Positions 41,630 to 51,388 of a DNA stretch of 64,000 bases are shown piece by piece (within the stretch, counting starts at the first letter, position 1; each line of letters begins with the position of its first letter). Made by a program: the position numbers and the translations under genes. The notes beneath the pieces were generated by a model. The model ran no database searches. It worked only from the letters and a program-made list of their open reading frames with translations, and was not told where the DNA came from. The DNA comes from WJJR01 sp964440935 (GTDB lineage Bacteria > Zixibacteria > MSB-5A5 > WJJR01), in assembly GCA_964440935.1 (NCBI GenBank), contig CAYTTY010000017.1, positions 3,912 to 67,911 on the forward strand. Direction: 5' to 3'.

Positions 41630-41804
41630 TTTTTTCACTCTCACACGATTCTTCCTGAGAGGTAAACGGCAGGCGTGTGCCGTAAACGGTCACCTGGCAG
41701 CGGTGAGTGGTCGTCCAGCAATCGCCCATACTCACTGCCGATACCAGGAGGGGTGAAATCACCGATTCTCCGTCTTACAGGTTGCGAGACCCACCGTATA
41801 TGGG

Positions 41805-42989
41805 ATGATACGGCGTAGCGATATGGCACGATTTCACAGCGAAACCATGGCCCTGATCCGAACGCTCCTGCCGAGCAGGGCGCAGCGATGGGGCTTTTTC
41901 GTGTTGTTCTGGTTGGTCATGGCAACACTGTCGTCGCTGCATTGGGAAGTCTTTTACTTTGGGCAGAATCCGTACAGTTGGTGGGAACTCTTCCGCGTCA
42001 AGGTGGCGCTGTGGTATATCTGGGGATTTCTAACTCCTTTGATATTGTGGCTCGGTTGGAAGTTCCGGATCGAGCGTGGAGTAGCCCTGCGTCGTATTGC
42101 CGTGCTGATCCCCATCAGTGTCGCATTCACCGCGGGATACATGTTTCTCTACGCGGGAATGGTGTGGCTGAATTCGAAGGCGGTCGCCGTGTTGTCAGGG
42201 GAAACATTTAGCGCCTTCTTCGACTGGATCGTCGGCGTTCATTCGAGTTGGTATCTCTTGGCGTTTTGGGCGTCGATTGGAATCGAAAACGCTGCGATCT
42301 ATTATCGCAACTATCGCGAACGCGAATTGCTCGCGTCGCAATTGGAAACGCGTCTTGCAGTCGCGCAGTTGGACTCTCTGCGCAACCAGCTGCAACCGCA
42401 TTTCCTATTCAACACACTGCATTCGATTTTGGTGTTGGTCCGACAGAAAGACCACGAAACGGCAACGCGGATGCTCACCGCTCTGTCTGATCTGTTGCGG
42501 CATGCGTTGGAGCATGTCCAACGTCACGAAGTTCCGCTGCGCGAGGAACTGGGATTTCTGCAGCGGTACATTGATATCGAGAAGGTGCGCTTTTCGGACC
42601 GGCTGACGGTGCGGTGGAATGTCGCCGACGATACACTAAATGCCAGTGTGCCATCGTTTGTGCTGCAACCACTCGCGGAAAACGCCATCCGTCACGGGCT
42701 CGAAAAACGGCCCGGTCCCGGCCGCATCGACGTTACCACACGTCGCGAGAACGGCGTCCTGCATTTGCATATCGAAGACAATGGAGTCGGGCTCCAAGAC
42801 GATTCTCCCCGGGCGATGTGGCAAGGTCATGGCCTTGGCGATATGCGGGCCCGGCTGGACGTGATGTACCCAGGGTCCTACTCACTCGACATCGCCAGCC
42901 AGAACGGCTCGGGCACCCACGTCCGATTGACATTGCCCTATCGAGACGCACACACCACCGCCGCCACGACGGAGACAACGGATGAGTAA
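41805..42989 (+). CDS. LytS/YehU-type sensor histidine kinase
   Basis: 394 residues from ATG 41805; ATG 41823 is an alternative and neither has a clear ribosome-binding site. Four N-terminal membrane segments (for example F-F-V-L-F-W-L-V-M-A-T-L) are followed by a linker helix and the His_kinase domain. The phosphoacceptor motif is Q-L-Q-P-H-F-L-F-N-T-L-H and the ATP-binding domain has L-Q-P-L-A-E-N-A-I-R-H-G and D-N-G-V-G-L. Overlaps the LytTR regulator gene by 8 bases. The signal is not predictable. Confidence 0.92.
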   Translation: MIRRSDMARFHSETMALIRTLLPSRAQRWGFFVLFWLVMATLSSLHWEVFYFGQNPYSWWELFRVKVALWYIWGFLTPLILWLGWKFRIERGVALRRIAVLIPISVAFTAGYMFLYAGMVWLNSKAVAVLSGETFSAFFDWIVGVHSSWYLLAFWASIGIENAAIYYRNYRERELLASQLETRLAVAQLDSLRNQLQPHFLFNTLHSILVLVRQKDHETATRMLTALSDLLRHALEHVQRHEVPLREELGFLQRYIDIEKVRFSDRLTVRWNVADDTLNASVPSFVLQPLAENAIRHGLEKRPGPGRIDVTTRRENGVLHLHIEDNGVGLQDDSPRAMWQGHGLGDMRARLDVMYPGSYSLDIASQNGSGTHVRLTLPYRDAHTTAATTETTDE

Positions 42990-43815
42990 CATTCGCATCA
43001 TCATCGCCGACGATGAGCCGTTGGCACGCGGATACCTGCGCTCGCTCCTCGAACCGGAAACCGACTGCGAAATCGTGGCGGAGTGCGGCGATGCGCAGAG
43101 CACCGTGGACGCGATCGATGAACACGAACCGGATTTGGTGTTCCTCGACGTGCAGATGCCCGGACGCGACGGCTTCAACGTCATCGAAGAAGTCGGCGCG
43201 GATCGCATGCCGCAAACGATTTTCGTTACGGCGTTCGACCGCTACGCCGTGCAGGCATTCGACCGGCACGCATTGGATTATCTGCTCAAGCCGTTCGGCC
43301 AGGAACGGTTCCAGGAAGCGATGCGCCGCGTACGCGATCAGCTCGCGCTACAGCGGCGGGCCGATTGGAGCACTCGCCTCCGCCATGTGATTTCTTCGAT
43401 CATGACCTCTGACAACGAGGCGGCATGGTCGGCTCGTGCCGAACAGTCGGTCAGTTCCACCCTGCCCGTCAATGGCGCACCGCTCGAACGCATTCCGGTC
43501 AAAATCGGCGAGCGTGTGATTCTCCTCAAAGTCGACGAAATCAACTGGATTGAAGCCGCCGACTGCTACGTCAATCTCCACCGGGGGAAAGACACATTTC
43601 TCCTGCGCGAAACGATGTCGACTCTTGAGGAGCGACTCGACCCCGCTCGATTTATTCGCATTCACCGCGGATCAATTGTGAATATTGATTTCGTCAAGGA
43701 GATCCGTACCCGCACGGCGGGCGATTATCGCGTCATTCTCAACGACGGTACCTCACTGACTCTCGGCCGCCGTCGCAAAAGAGACATTGAGTCAATGCTT
43801 GGAAGAGCGTTTTAG
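42982..43815 (+). CDS. LytTR-family response regulator (AlgR/LytR type)
   Basis: 277 residues. The receiver domain has the acidic pair D-D-E-P near residue 10 and the phosphoacceptor Asp in L-V-F-L-D-V-Q-M-P. The conserved Lys is in L-L-K-P-F. The C-terminal LytTR DNA-binding domain includes I-N-W-I-E-A-A-D-C-Y-V-N-L-H and F-I-R-I-H-R-G-S-I-V. The gene overlaps its kinase gene, a standard two-component pair. Confidence 0.94.
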   Translation: MSNIRIIIADDEPLARGYLRSLLEPETDCEIVAECGDAQSTVDAIDEHEPDLVFLDVQMPGRDGFNVIEEVGADRMPQTIFVTAFDRYAVQAFDRHALDYLLKPFGQERFQEAMRRVRDQLALQRRADWSTRLRHVISSIMTSDNEAAWSARAEQSVSSTLPVNGAPLERIPVKIGERVILLKVDEINWIEAADCYVNLHRGKDTFLLRETMSTLEERLDPARFIRIHRGSIVNIDFVKEIRTRTAGDYRVILNDGTSLTLGRRRKRDIESMLGRAF

Positions 43816-43997
43816 TGCTGTCTTTTTGTCAGAACCGCCTGCCACAACCCATTGACAATAAATCAGATAGAGACGCCGCCGCGAAACCGTACGCAGATCG
43901 TCCCCACCCGGTTAAGCCCCCCTATCCCCCGCCGACAATTGTCAGTGGGAGAAGAATTGACGGACAAAGCGTACCACGCAACACGGGGAAAGCACCT

Positions 43998-44462
43998 ATG
44001 AAGTCACGGGCTCGGGTCCTGATCGTTGATGATGAAGCCCTTATGCGCCGGCTCGTACGCAGCATCTTGATCAAGGAAGGGTACTTCGTCGCCCAGGCCT
44101 CCGGAGTGGAGGACGCCCTCGCCAAGTTGAAGAAGTCTCACTTCGACATCGTCATCACCGACATCTGCATGCCTGACATGGATGGTCTCGAGCTGCTCAC
44201 AGCGGTCAAGAAGACCGATCCCGACATTGGTGTGATTGTCATGACCGGTTTCGGCGACGCCAACACGCCCGATCAGGCGCGCGCGCTGGGAGCCGATGAA
44301 TACTTCACCAAACCGTTCAACGAGCGCGAAATTACCGTGATTGTAGAGCGCGTCTGCTGGCGCCGAATGGTCGCGAATCGTCCGTTGACCAGTCGGTCCC
44401 GATTAGACATTTCGAGCATGATCGGAACACACGACGCGCTCAACGAGTCTGCAAAACCATAA
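43998..44462 (+). CDS. Stand-alone response regulator receiver
   Basis: 154 residues from ATG 43998; the longer frame has 61 non-homologous codons. A receiver domain with D-D-E-A near residue 11, phosphoacceptor in I-V-I-T-D-I-C-M-P and Lys in T-K-P-F. About 35 residues follow, with no DNA-binding domain. Single-domain CheY-like regulators act by protein contact. It has no kinase next to it apart from the LytS-like one upstream, and its partner is unknown. Confidence 0.9.
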   Translation: MKSRARVLIVDDEALMRRLVRSILIKEGYFVAQASGVEDALAKLKKSHFDIVITDICMPDMDGLELLTAVKKTDPDIGVIVMTGFGDANTPDQARALGADEYFTKPFNEREITVIVERVCWRRMVANRPLTSRSRLDISSMIGTHDALNESAKP

Positions 44463-44563
44463 TCCACGGCTGCCGTTGTTCAGTTTTCCTCGCAAAACCG
44501 GCAAACCGACTTTCGCATCGTGACATACGAGTGTACATTGTCGCCTCGATTTCGGAGGAGACC

Positions 44564-45757
44564 ATGAACATCCGCTCACTACGCAAGTCCGATCTGAGTG
44601 ACTATGCCCACCTCGTTCATTACGCTTTCGGCGCACCGCCGCCGCGGGCAGAGCGATACGCGCAATTCGTCGCAAAATACCTCCAGTATTCTCTCGGCGC
44701 CTTCGATGGCTCACGCATGCTGGCCGGAATGTGGTATTACCCTTACAACATGCGTGTGGGTGAGGATATGCTGCCAATGGGCGGTGTGGCGGCCGTGGCG
44801 ACCTTTCCGGAAGCACGTAATCGCCAGCTCGTCCGGAAGATGATGACGCAGGGCCACGCACAAATGCGTGATGAGGGCCGTCCTGTGGCGGTGCTGATGC
44901 CGTTTCGCGGCTCGTTTTATGCCCGAATGGGCTATGAACATACGTTCTACTATAATGAATGGACCTTCACACCGCACGATCTCGCGCGTCCGCCCAAACA
45001 CCGCGCCACTGTCAGGCGTGTCGATGGTATAACAGAATGGAAGGCATTGGATCAGGTGCATCAGCAGGCCGGACGCCGGTATACGGGGACGACCATCCGT
45101 GACAAGGCGTATTGGTCACACAAGTGGCTGGGCGAGGAAGAGTCGGTTCTCACCGTCTTCCTCGCCGAACACGCTGGAGATCCTGTGGGATATCTGCTGA
45201 CACGGCGGACGTTTGACACGGATCGCAAACAGCTCTATCGGATCGTTGATTCGGCGTGGACCGATCGGGACGCTTTCCATGCTCTGCTGAATATCCTCTG
45301 GGTGCACCGCGATCAGGCCAGGAACATCACATGGGATCTGCCCTGCAATGTTGATCTCTTCCCCTTTTTTGCGGAACCGGAAACACAAAGTACACGTGTC
45401 AAACCCAAGAAGATGCTCAAGATTGTCGATCTGAAAGGAGCCATCGAACGGCGGTCCTATCCGGACGACCTTGAAGCGGAGATCGTATTCGATGTGGAAG
45501 CCGACCCAACGAGCACGTGGAATCGTGGTATGTGGAAAGTGACATGGGAGAACGGCCACGCGGAGGTGCGCCGTACACGTTCCTCGCGCGCGTCCCGGGT
45601 TGCGCTATCAATCGGGACTTTAGCAATCCTATATTCGGGTTATCGCAATGCTGGGAGTTTGCACACATTGGGTCGGATCGATTGTCCACCCGAGACGTGC
45701 ACAGTATTGACGCGGGCATTTGGAACACAACCGCTATATATGCGAGAGTGGTTTTAG
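44564..45757 (+). CDS. Eis-family GNAT N-acetyltransferase
   Basis: 397 residues from ATG 44564 with GGAGGAG upstream, the normal length of the Eis family. The N-terminal GNAT domain has G-G-V-A-A-V-A-T-F-P-E-A-R-N-R (acetyl-CoA site; the usual R-G-x-G is altered). A second GNAT-like domain and an SCP2-like C-terminal domain follow. The protein ends in L-Y-M-R-E-W-F; in Eis proteins the C-terminal Phe carboxylate acts in catalysis, and it is kept here. Mycobacterial Eis acetylates aminoglycosides; the substrate here is unknown. Confidence 0.88.
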   Translation: MNIRSLRKSDLSDYAHLVHYAFGAPPPRAERYAQFVAKYLQYSLGAFDGSRMLAGMWYYPYNMRVGEDMLPMGGVAAVATFPEARNRQLVRKMMTQGHAQMRDEGRPVAVLMPFRGSFYARMGYEHTFYYNEWTFTPHDLARPPKHRATVRRVDGITEWKALDQVHQQAGRRYTGTTIRDKAYWSHKWLGEEESVLTVFLAEHAGDPVGYLLTRRTFDTDRKQLYRIVDSAWTDRDAFHALLNILWVHRDQARNITWDLPCNVDLFPFFAEPETQSTRVKPKKMLKIVDLKGAIERRSYPDDLEAEIVFDVEADPTSTWNRGMWKVTWENGHAEVRRTRSSRASRVALSIGTLAILYSGYRNAGSLHTLGRIDCPPETCTVLTRAFGTQPLYMREWF

Positions 45758-45866
45758 ACGAGGGCGAATTCAGCGCGGATTCTGCCAACACATTGGCCAT
45801 AATCCGCTTGCGTAGCAGGACCGGGGTTCCGATCCTATAGTGGGACTTAAGTAGGAGGTTTTGGCG

Positions 45867-47084
45867 ATGAGACGCGGAGGATTCCACGGATTGACGGCGG
45901 CGATAGTGGCATTGTTCGTCGTAATCGTCAGCGGCGCGGCATCGGAGTGCCTGGCACAGCAATCAGAGGATCCGGTGATCATCGGCGCAGTCATTTCGCT
46001 GACGGGGCGCGACTCGGCCTTCGGCAAGGAAAGCCTCGACGGTATGCGTGTGGCCGTTGATGAAGCCAATCTACAGGGCGGGGTCGACGGGCGACTGATC
46101 CGTCTGGAAGTTTACGATGATCGGTCCGATCCGATCCTGGCGGCCGAGGGTGTCCGGGTGTTGACACGGGACTACGATCCGGTAGCCATTGTTGGCTCCA
46201 ACACGTCCATGGTGACCTCAGCCGCGGCCGTGGCGGCACAGGCGGTGGAGATTCCGCTCATCGTGCCGGAGGCCACTAATCCGGCGATCACGTCGATCGG
46301 TGACTGGATTTTCCGTGTCTGCTTTGTGGATCCCGATATGGCAAATGCTCTGGCCACGTTTGCCTACAAGGATCTCAAACTGAAGAAAATTGCCATCCTC
46401 ATGGAGGAGAAGCACGACTACACGTTGTCGTTGGCCAGACACTTCAAACGACGCTTCACCGAACTGGGCGGCGACATTTGCCTCCAAATGGGCTATATGG
46501 CCGGTGAGAAGAAGTTCACCGATCCGCTCAAGCAAATCCGCGATCGCAAGGCCGATGCAATTCTGGTGTCCGGATTCTACGCCGAAGCCGCCGAGATCCT
46601 CGCCGAGGCCAAGGTCAAAGACATGGACATCACATTCCTCGGCGGCGATGCCTGGGAGGCTGATGAGTTTTTCGCCATGGCCGGTGACGCCGTCACCGAC
46701 GATTCCCATATTTATGTCGCATCCCACTTCTCACCTGATTTGAAACGTGTCAAGGTGCGTGGTTTTGTGGCCGCATTTGAAGAACGCTACGGTCGCCGGC
46801 CAAACACCTCCTCCGCCCTGGGATACGATGCCTGTGCCGTTACGATTACCGCATTGGACGACTGCGAAACGGTGGCCCCCCCCAGTGTCAAACACGCGCT
46901 GGCGAACATTCACTTTGAGGGTGTCACCGGCAATATCGATATTGACACCGACCGCAGCACGATGAAACCGGTGATCATCATGCAGGCCATGCCCAACCGG
47001 CACTTCGCCTACGTCGAATCGATCAGCCACGAAGAGCTGGCTCCGAAGAAGGAATCTGCCATCGACGATCCTGCGCAGCCGTAG
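45867..47084 (+). CDS. Solute-binding protein, branched-chain amino-acid type (orphan)
   Basis: 405 residues from ATG 45867 with AGGAGG eight bases upstream (a TTG six bases earlier is unnecessary). The signal peptide is I-V-A-L-F-V-V-I-V-S-G-A-A-S with cleavage near C-L-A-Q-Q. The PBP type I fold of LivJ-like proteins is indicated by I-I-G-A-V-I-S-L-T-G, L-D-G-M-R-V-A-V-D-E-A-N and Y-D-D-R-S-D-P. No permease or ATPase genes adjoin it, so the transport partner is elsewhere or it has a sensing role. A strong terminator follows. Confidence 0.9.
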   Translation: MRRGGFHGLTAAIVALFVVIVSGAASECLAQQSEDPVIIGAVISLTGRDSAFGKESLDGMRVAVDEANLQGGVDGRLIRLEVYDDRSDPILAAEGVRVLTRDYDPVAIVGSNTSMVTSAAAVAAQAVEIPLIVPEATNPAITSIGDWIFRVCFVDPDMANALATFAYKDLKLKKIAILMEEKHDYTLSLARHFKRRFTELGGDICLQMGYMAGEKKFTDPLKQIRDRKADAILVSGFYAEAAEILAEAKVKDMDITFLGGDAWEADEFFAMAGDAVTDDSHIYVASHFSPDLKRVKVRGFVAAFEERYGRRPNTSSALGYDACAVTITALDDCETVAPPSVKHALANIHFEGVTGNIDIDTDRSTMKPVIIMQAMPNRHFAYVESISHEELAPKKESAIDDPAQP

Positions 47085-47117
47085 TGACGCTGACCAGGAT
47101 TTGATCAAACACACTGA

Positions 47118-47147
47118 GGGCCGCTGACAGTTGTCAGCGGCCCTTTT
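47118..47147 (+). terminator. Rho-independent terminator of the solute-binding-protein gene
   Basis: A perfect 12-bp stem: GGGCCGCTGACA at 47118-47129 and TGTCAGCGGCCC at 47132-47143, with a two-base loop and TTTT at 47144-47147. It is 34 bases after the stop codon. Confidence 0.9.
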
Positions 47148-47154
47148 GTGTTCT

Positions 47155-47752
47155 GGCCGGGGTCCTGACACTCGTACCAAAAGCGGTGACGCGTTTCTCA
47201 GGAGCCCGGCGCGCATACGCGCTCGGGACATTGATCCGCCTTGGAATGCGCCGCGCTCCTGAGCTACAGTTTTGTAGTCAATAGGATCGGTAGTCGCTTG
47301 TCTCCGCAAAATTGTATCCCACCGCAAGCGGTGGGGCACCCTGGGTACGACAACAAAAAAACAGATTCCCGATTGTATGTTCGAGTGGCACTTGTAGGTC
47401 AGGACCACGGCGCGTCTACCGCATTGCCTGTTCACTACGACTGTTGTGCGCCGGGGTCCTGACACACGCGTGGTGGATCGGTAGCGCTCTGTGATTCACC
47501 GAATCAACGGTGCCAGTAGCCGGTAGTCGCCTGTCTTCGTAAAATCGTATCCCACCGCAAGCGGTGGGGCACCCCGCTCCGACAAAATCTCATTTCACCG
47601 CGACGGGTGTGTTGAAAGACCTCTCGACATGAGTTTCCCATCAGTAGGGGCGTATTGCATACGCCCTTCGCACGCAACCGCTACGGAGAGAGGACACACA
47701 CAATATTTGTCTCCGCACAATCGTATCCCACCGCAAGCGGTGGGGCACCCAC
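47155..47752. repeat. Repeat-rich intergenic region with no gene
   Basis: Contains GGGGTCCTGACACTCGTACC at 47158 and its inverted partner GCGCCGGGGTCCTGACACAC ending at 47466. In between are GCTCAGGAGCCCGGCGCGCA-type pieces. Three copies of CCCACCGCAAGCGGTGGGGC lie at 47318, 47550 and 47728, and GGGGCGTATTGCATACGCCC at 47647. These are the units also seen at 20876, 41443 and 36610. The stretch of 47753-47809 is unremarkable. Confidence 0.7.
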
Positions 47753-47809
47753 TACAATTACAATACTGTATCAATTCTTCGACAAAGGACGTCACGTCTG
47801 AAAGAGGAA

Positions 47810-47839
47810 GCGCCGTCACGCGAGGGTGCGTGACGGCGC
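47810..47839 (-). terminator. Terminator hairpin of the PEGA/TPR gene
   Basis: GCGCCGTCACGC at 47810-47821 and GCGTGACGGCGC at 47828-47839 form a 12-bp stem. Read on the minus strand it is followed by TTCCTCTTTC. The loop CGAGGG and stem resemble the REP palindrome GTCACCCGAGGGCGGGTGAC, so a REP may have been used as a terminator. Confidence 0.65.
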
Positions 47840-47882
47840 TCTGAACAATAACAGTGTTGTTGGCTACGTCGCGGACCGACGA

Positions 47883-49721
47883 CTAGTTTTTCAACCGTTC
47901 ATCCGGTCCGATAATCTGTAGTACCTTCAGCCACTCGGGATCCTCGCGCAGGCGCTGCATCACCTCCGGGGACGCCACTTCGGCGAAGTCTTCGTACTTG
48001 TCGACGACGTCGTCGCGTTCGCCGGCGTTGTAGTAGGCCAGGATCATCCGGATGTATGCATGCGTGGGATCGTCGGCCAGTTTGCGCGCCCGGTCAAATT
48101 CCTTGCCCGCGTCTTTGTATTCACCCGCCGCATAGAGCGCTTCGGCCAACGCGAGCCGGTTGCGCAGTGATTTCTTGTCGAGCTTGACGGCGCGTTCATA
48201 GTCATCAATGGCTTGATCGTAATCGGCCAATGCCAGATTGTAATCGCCGCGACGTTTCCAGTGATCCGGATCTTTGGGACTGATCTCGATCATGTACTTG
48301 GCACAGGCCACCGCATCGATGTAGCGCCGATTGTCATCGAACAAGTCGGCGGCGCGCGTGAAGTCCGCCATCGCCAGCGAGGGATTGTCGGTCTTCAGAT
48401 ACACCCAGCCACGGTACTGCATCGCCTCGGCGTACTCGGGATCATAGTGCAGCGCTTCGTCGAACTCCCGAATCGCCTGCATCCATTCTTTCTGATCGAT
48501 GCTGGCTTTGCCTTTGGCAAAATGGCCACGGCTGCGCTTGATCGGATCAATGCGCGGTTTGAGATCGGCTTTGGCGACAGTTAAGGTCGCCGTGTTGCGA
48601 GCTTTCACCGTGACATTCGCCGTGTAGTCTTCATATCCCTCAACCTGCAGGAGCACACGGTGGTTTCCCTCGGTGAGGCGCTTCAGTTCCTCGCTGTTTT
48701 TGCCGTACAGTTTACCGTCGACAAACACCATATACCCGCTGAAATCGACATCGAGATCAACCGACCCGTACGACGGTGCTGATGAGGCGGCCGCCTCCTG
48801 TTTCTGGGCCTTTGCCTCCTCTTCCGCCTTCTCCTCCTCGGCATCAGCCGAATCGGGCAGGACGGCGTATGTTGCCGACACCAAGGGTTCTAATGCAAAC
48901 GACAGTTGCTCGGTTTCCGTGCCGTCGATCTCGATATAGCCATTCTGCGACACGAATCCCGGCGCCGCAGCCGTGAGCACATATTGCTCCGGGCTGACAT
49001 CATTGAAGATGTACAGACCGGCCTCGCTGGTTGCCGCTGACCGCTCATTGCCCAGAGCGATGGTGGCGTTGGTCACGATCTCGCCTGTTTCCGCATTAAT
49101 GACGACACCGGTCAACGCACCCGGATCGGGCCCGGACAACAAATAGGCCACGCCGATGGCCGCCAACAGTGTCACCACCATGATGCCGATCGATTTCGCC
49201 CAGAACATCCCCTTGAACGCTTCTTCGGGTTTAATCTCGAAGGCGACGCCGTTGACGTTGACAGTCCGACCGGGAATCAAATTGACTCCGGTGGGAAATC
49301 GCAACGTTTGGCCGGTCTGGCGGACCATGGGCATGTTTTGAGGTCGGTCTGCTGTCGGGACCGATTCAACACCCGTGCCCGGCGCAGAAGCGCCACTGAT
49401 CGCGGGACGCGCCGTATCGGCTTGCGACGAGTCCTTTGTCGATGGCGATTGGCCGGATTTGGGCTTCAGTGTGTTACGATACGGCTCGGTGGCGTCACCA
49501 ACCGGTTTCGTCTGAACGTCAGTGGTGGAGTTTGCCGTTCGCTCCAACTCCACCGGCCGGATTCGGTTGGGATCGGTCGATGGTTCGTCCACCGCTCGAT
49601 GAGAGCCGGACGTCTCCTTGGGACGCGGCAGGTCCTTGGCCAGCAGCTCATCATCCGTTGGCGACACCGTCCGATCGGTATCCTTCGCCAGATCCTGTTT
49701 GTTGTCTGTGGATGTTGTCAT
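47883..49721 (-). CDS. Membrane-anchored PEGA and TPR protein
   Basis: 612 residues from ATG 49721. The N-terminal 170 residues are low-complexity (Asp, Thr, Ser, Pro) and cytoplasmic. One membrane segment (I-G-I-M-V-V-T-L-L-A-A-I-G-V-A-Y-L-L) lies near 195. Then a carboxypeptidase-regulatory-like domain (G-V-V-I-N-A-E-T-G-E-I-V), a PEGA domain (V-F-V-D-G-K-L-Y-G-K) and C-terminal TPRs (for example A-I-R-E-F-D-E-A-L-H-Y-D-P-E-Y) follow. The layout suggests an envelope scaffold; no enzymatic motif is present. Divergent from a second TPR protein. Confidence 0.8.
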   Translation of the reverse strand: MTTSTDNKQDLAKDTDRTVSPTDDELLAKDLPRPKETSGSHRAVDEPSTDPNRIRPVELERTANSTTDVQTKPVGDATEPYRNTLKPKSGQSPSTKDSSQADTARPAISGASAPGTGVESVPTADRPQNMPMVRQTGQTLRFPTGVNLIPGRTVNVNGVAFEIKPEEAFKGMFWAKSIGIMVVTLLAAIGVAYLLSGPDPGALTGVVINAETGEIVTNATIALGNERSAATSEAGLYIFNDVSPEQYVLTAAAPGFVSQNGYIEIDGTETEQLSFALEPLVSATYAVLPDSADAEEEKAEEEAKAQKQEAAASSAPSYGSVDLDVDFSGYMVFVDGKLYGKNSEELKRLTEGNHRVLLQVEGYEDYTANVTVKARNTATLTVAKADLKPRIDPIKRSRGHFAKGKASIDQKEWMQAIREFDEALHYDPEYAEAMQYRGWVYLKTDNPSLAMADFTRAADLFDDNRRYIDAVACAKYMIEISPKDPDHWKRRGDYNLALADYDQAIDDYERAVKLDKKSLRNRLALAEALYAAGEYKDAGKEFDRARKLADDPTHAYIRMILAYYNAGERDDVVDKYEDFAEVASPEVMQRLREDPEWLKVLQIIGPDERLKN

Positions 49722-49976
49722 GTCGTATCATCCCCAACTTGATGGCCCACTCGTTGCAGCCCCTCGTCAATAACTGAGATACAGTTGCCCACTAGTTCTA
49801 TCGGCCTCCGGAAGCGCACCCTTAAGACACGTCCTGATAACCGTTTAGGGGCTGTTGTAATCCGGTATCTGTTGACGGAGAAAATTCATCGGCGTACCAT
49901 CTTGGGGAAGCTGATGGCGGTCGGTAAGTCATTGGCATAACGCAACTGAGAACAGACCAAGAGGATACAATCAACG

Positions 49977-50618
49977 ATGACTGACAGTAATCCCCAACAC
50001 ATTGCTGACCAACCCCAACCCCAACCCGACGCCCCACAGGGAACCGGCAACCGGTATGTGCTCATCGCCGTGCTTGCTGTGGTGGTCGTGATCACCGTGA
50101 TGCTGCTGCGGCAGAATATGGAACCGCCCCCACAGCAGCAGCAGGCCCAACAAGCCCAGAGCGGACAGGAGCAGGCCGACGATCAGGCGCGCAGGGAACA
50201 GATGCAGCAGCAGATCGCCCACGTCGAAGAGATCCTGGCGCAGGACTCAACCAACTTCGACGCCTGGGCGGCGTTGGGCAATCTCTACTACGACGCCAAC
50301 ATGCCGGAAGAAGCCATCCACCACTACGAAGAGGCGCTCAAACTGAAGCCGGGCGATATCCACGTCCGCACCGACATGGCCACGATGATGCGCGCGCAGG
50401 GCCGGGCGGAAGAAGCCGTCGATGTCCTCAACGAAGTGATAACCGATGACTCCAGTTTCACCCAGGCATGGTTCAACCTCGGCGTCATCCACACTTTTGA
50501 TCTGAAACAGAACGACAAAGCCGTCCGCGCGTGGGAAGAGTACCTCGAACTGGAACCGAATTCCCAGCACGCGAACGCGATACGCAAGGAAATCGAACGC
50601 ATGAAAAACGAGATGTAG
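49977..50618 (+). CDS. TPR protein with N-terminal membrane anchor
   Basis: 213 residues from ATG 49977. A Gln/Pro-rich cytoplasmic lead is followed by a membrane segment (V-L-I-A-V-L-A-V-V-V-V-I-T-V-M), a Gln-rich linker and three to four TPR units (W-A-A-L-G-N-L-Y-Y-D-A-N, A-I-H-H-Y-E-E-A-L-K-L-K-P, W-F-N-L-G-V-I-H). Resembles NrfG/CcmI-like or general periplasmic TPR proteins. Followed at 45 bases by the outer-membrane protein gene, probably one transcript. Confidence 0.85.
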   Translation: MTDSNPQHIADQPQPQPDAPQGTGNRYVLIAVLAVVVVITVMLLRQNMEPPPQQQQAQQAQSGQEQADDQARREQMQQQIAHVEEILAQDSTNFDAWAALGNLYYDANMPEEAIHHYEEALKLKPGDIHVRTDMATMMRAQGRAEEAVDVLNEVITDDSSFTQAWFNLGVIHTFDLKQNDKAVRAWEEYLELEPNSQHANAIRKEIERMKNEM

Positions 50619-50662
50619 GGAAAGCGGTCCCAGGTTCACTCTCCGCCAGTTTCGGAGGCATC

Positions 50663-51388
50663 ATGAGCGTACGGCATTCCACCCGCTACCACCTGATACC
50701 CGTGATGGTACTCGCATCCTTTGGTTTGCTTTTGGCTCCAGCAATGTCCCGTGCAGAATCACCCATCGTAATCGGCGGGACGGTCGGTTCCGGGCACTAC
50801 CCCCTTAACGAGTGGTCAGATTTTTGGGAACCATTCTCATCCGCACACTACAGCGACGAGCGCATCAGCCCCAACTGGACGGCGTTTCTCGGCTACGAGA
50901 TCTTTAAACATCATACCCTAAAGCTGACCGTTGGACATCACTGCGTCCAGGCGCAGGGCACGATAACGCTATCAGGCTCACCGGGGGATCCTTCTCCGAT
51001 GGCAACACTCGTCGTCGAGTGGGATCTGTCGGCCACGCCGGTGGGAATCGCCTACGAATTCACACCGACGCTGAATGACCATGTCGACTTGCTGGCTGGT
51101 GTTGAGGCGGCCTACTACTGGAGTCGTGTCGACGGCACGATCGAATGGGCTTACGATCCGGATGAAATTGGCCCCACACTCGACAACACCGGCTCTCGCG
51201 ACGAGGAAGGATACGGCCTGACCATCTATATCGGCGTCCGCACTCCGATTACCAGTCGGGTCGCGCTCACACCGATGGTGCGTGCTCGGTATGCCGATGG
51301 CAGTGATTTCACCGATCACCCAAAGTCGCCGGCGATTGAATTCACCGGATTTGATATGGCGTTGGGTGTGGAGATTTGGCCGTTTTAG
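50663..51388 (+). CDS. Outer-membrane beta-barrel protein
   Basis: 241 residues from ATG 50663 with GGAGG upstream. A signal peptide (I-P-V-M-V-L-A-S-F-G-L-L-L-A-P-A) is cut near S-R-A-E. The mature protein has alternating strands (L-K-L-T-V-G-H-H, V-G-I-A-Y-E-F-T, G-L-T-I-Y-I-G-V-R, M-A-L-G-V-E-I-W-P-F) and ends in Phe, the usual C-terminal signal for the BAM machinery. About eight strands, OmpA/OmpW size. Its stop TAG is formed by the left end of the element at 51386. Confidence 0.75.
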   Translation: MSVRHSTRYHLIPVMVLASFGLLLAPAMSRAESPIVIGGTVGSGHYPLNEWSDFWEPFSSAHYSDERISPNWTAFLGYEIFKHHTLKLTVGHHCVQAQGTITLSGSPGDPSPMATLVVEWDLSATPVGIAYEFTPTLNDHVDLLAGVEAAYYWSRVDGTIEWAYDPDEIGPTLDNTGSRDEEGYGLTIYIGVRTPITSRVALTPMVRARYADGSDFTDHPKSPAIEFTGFDMALGVEIWPF

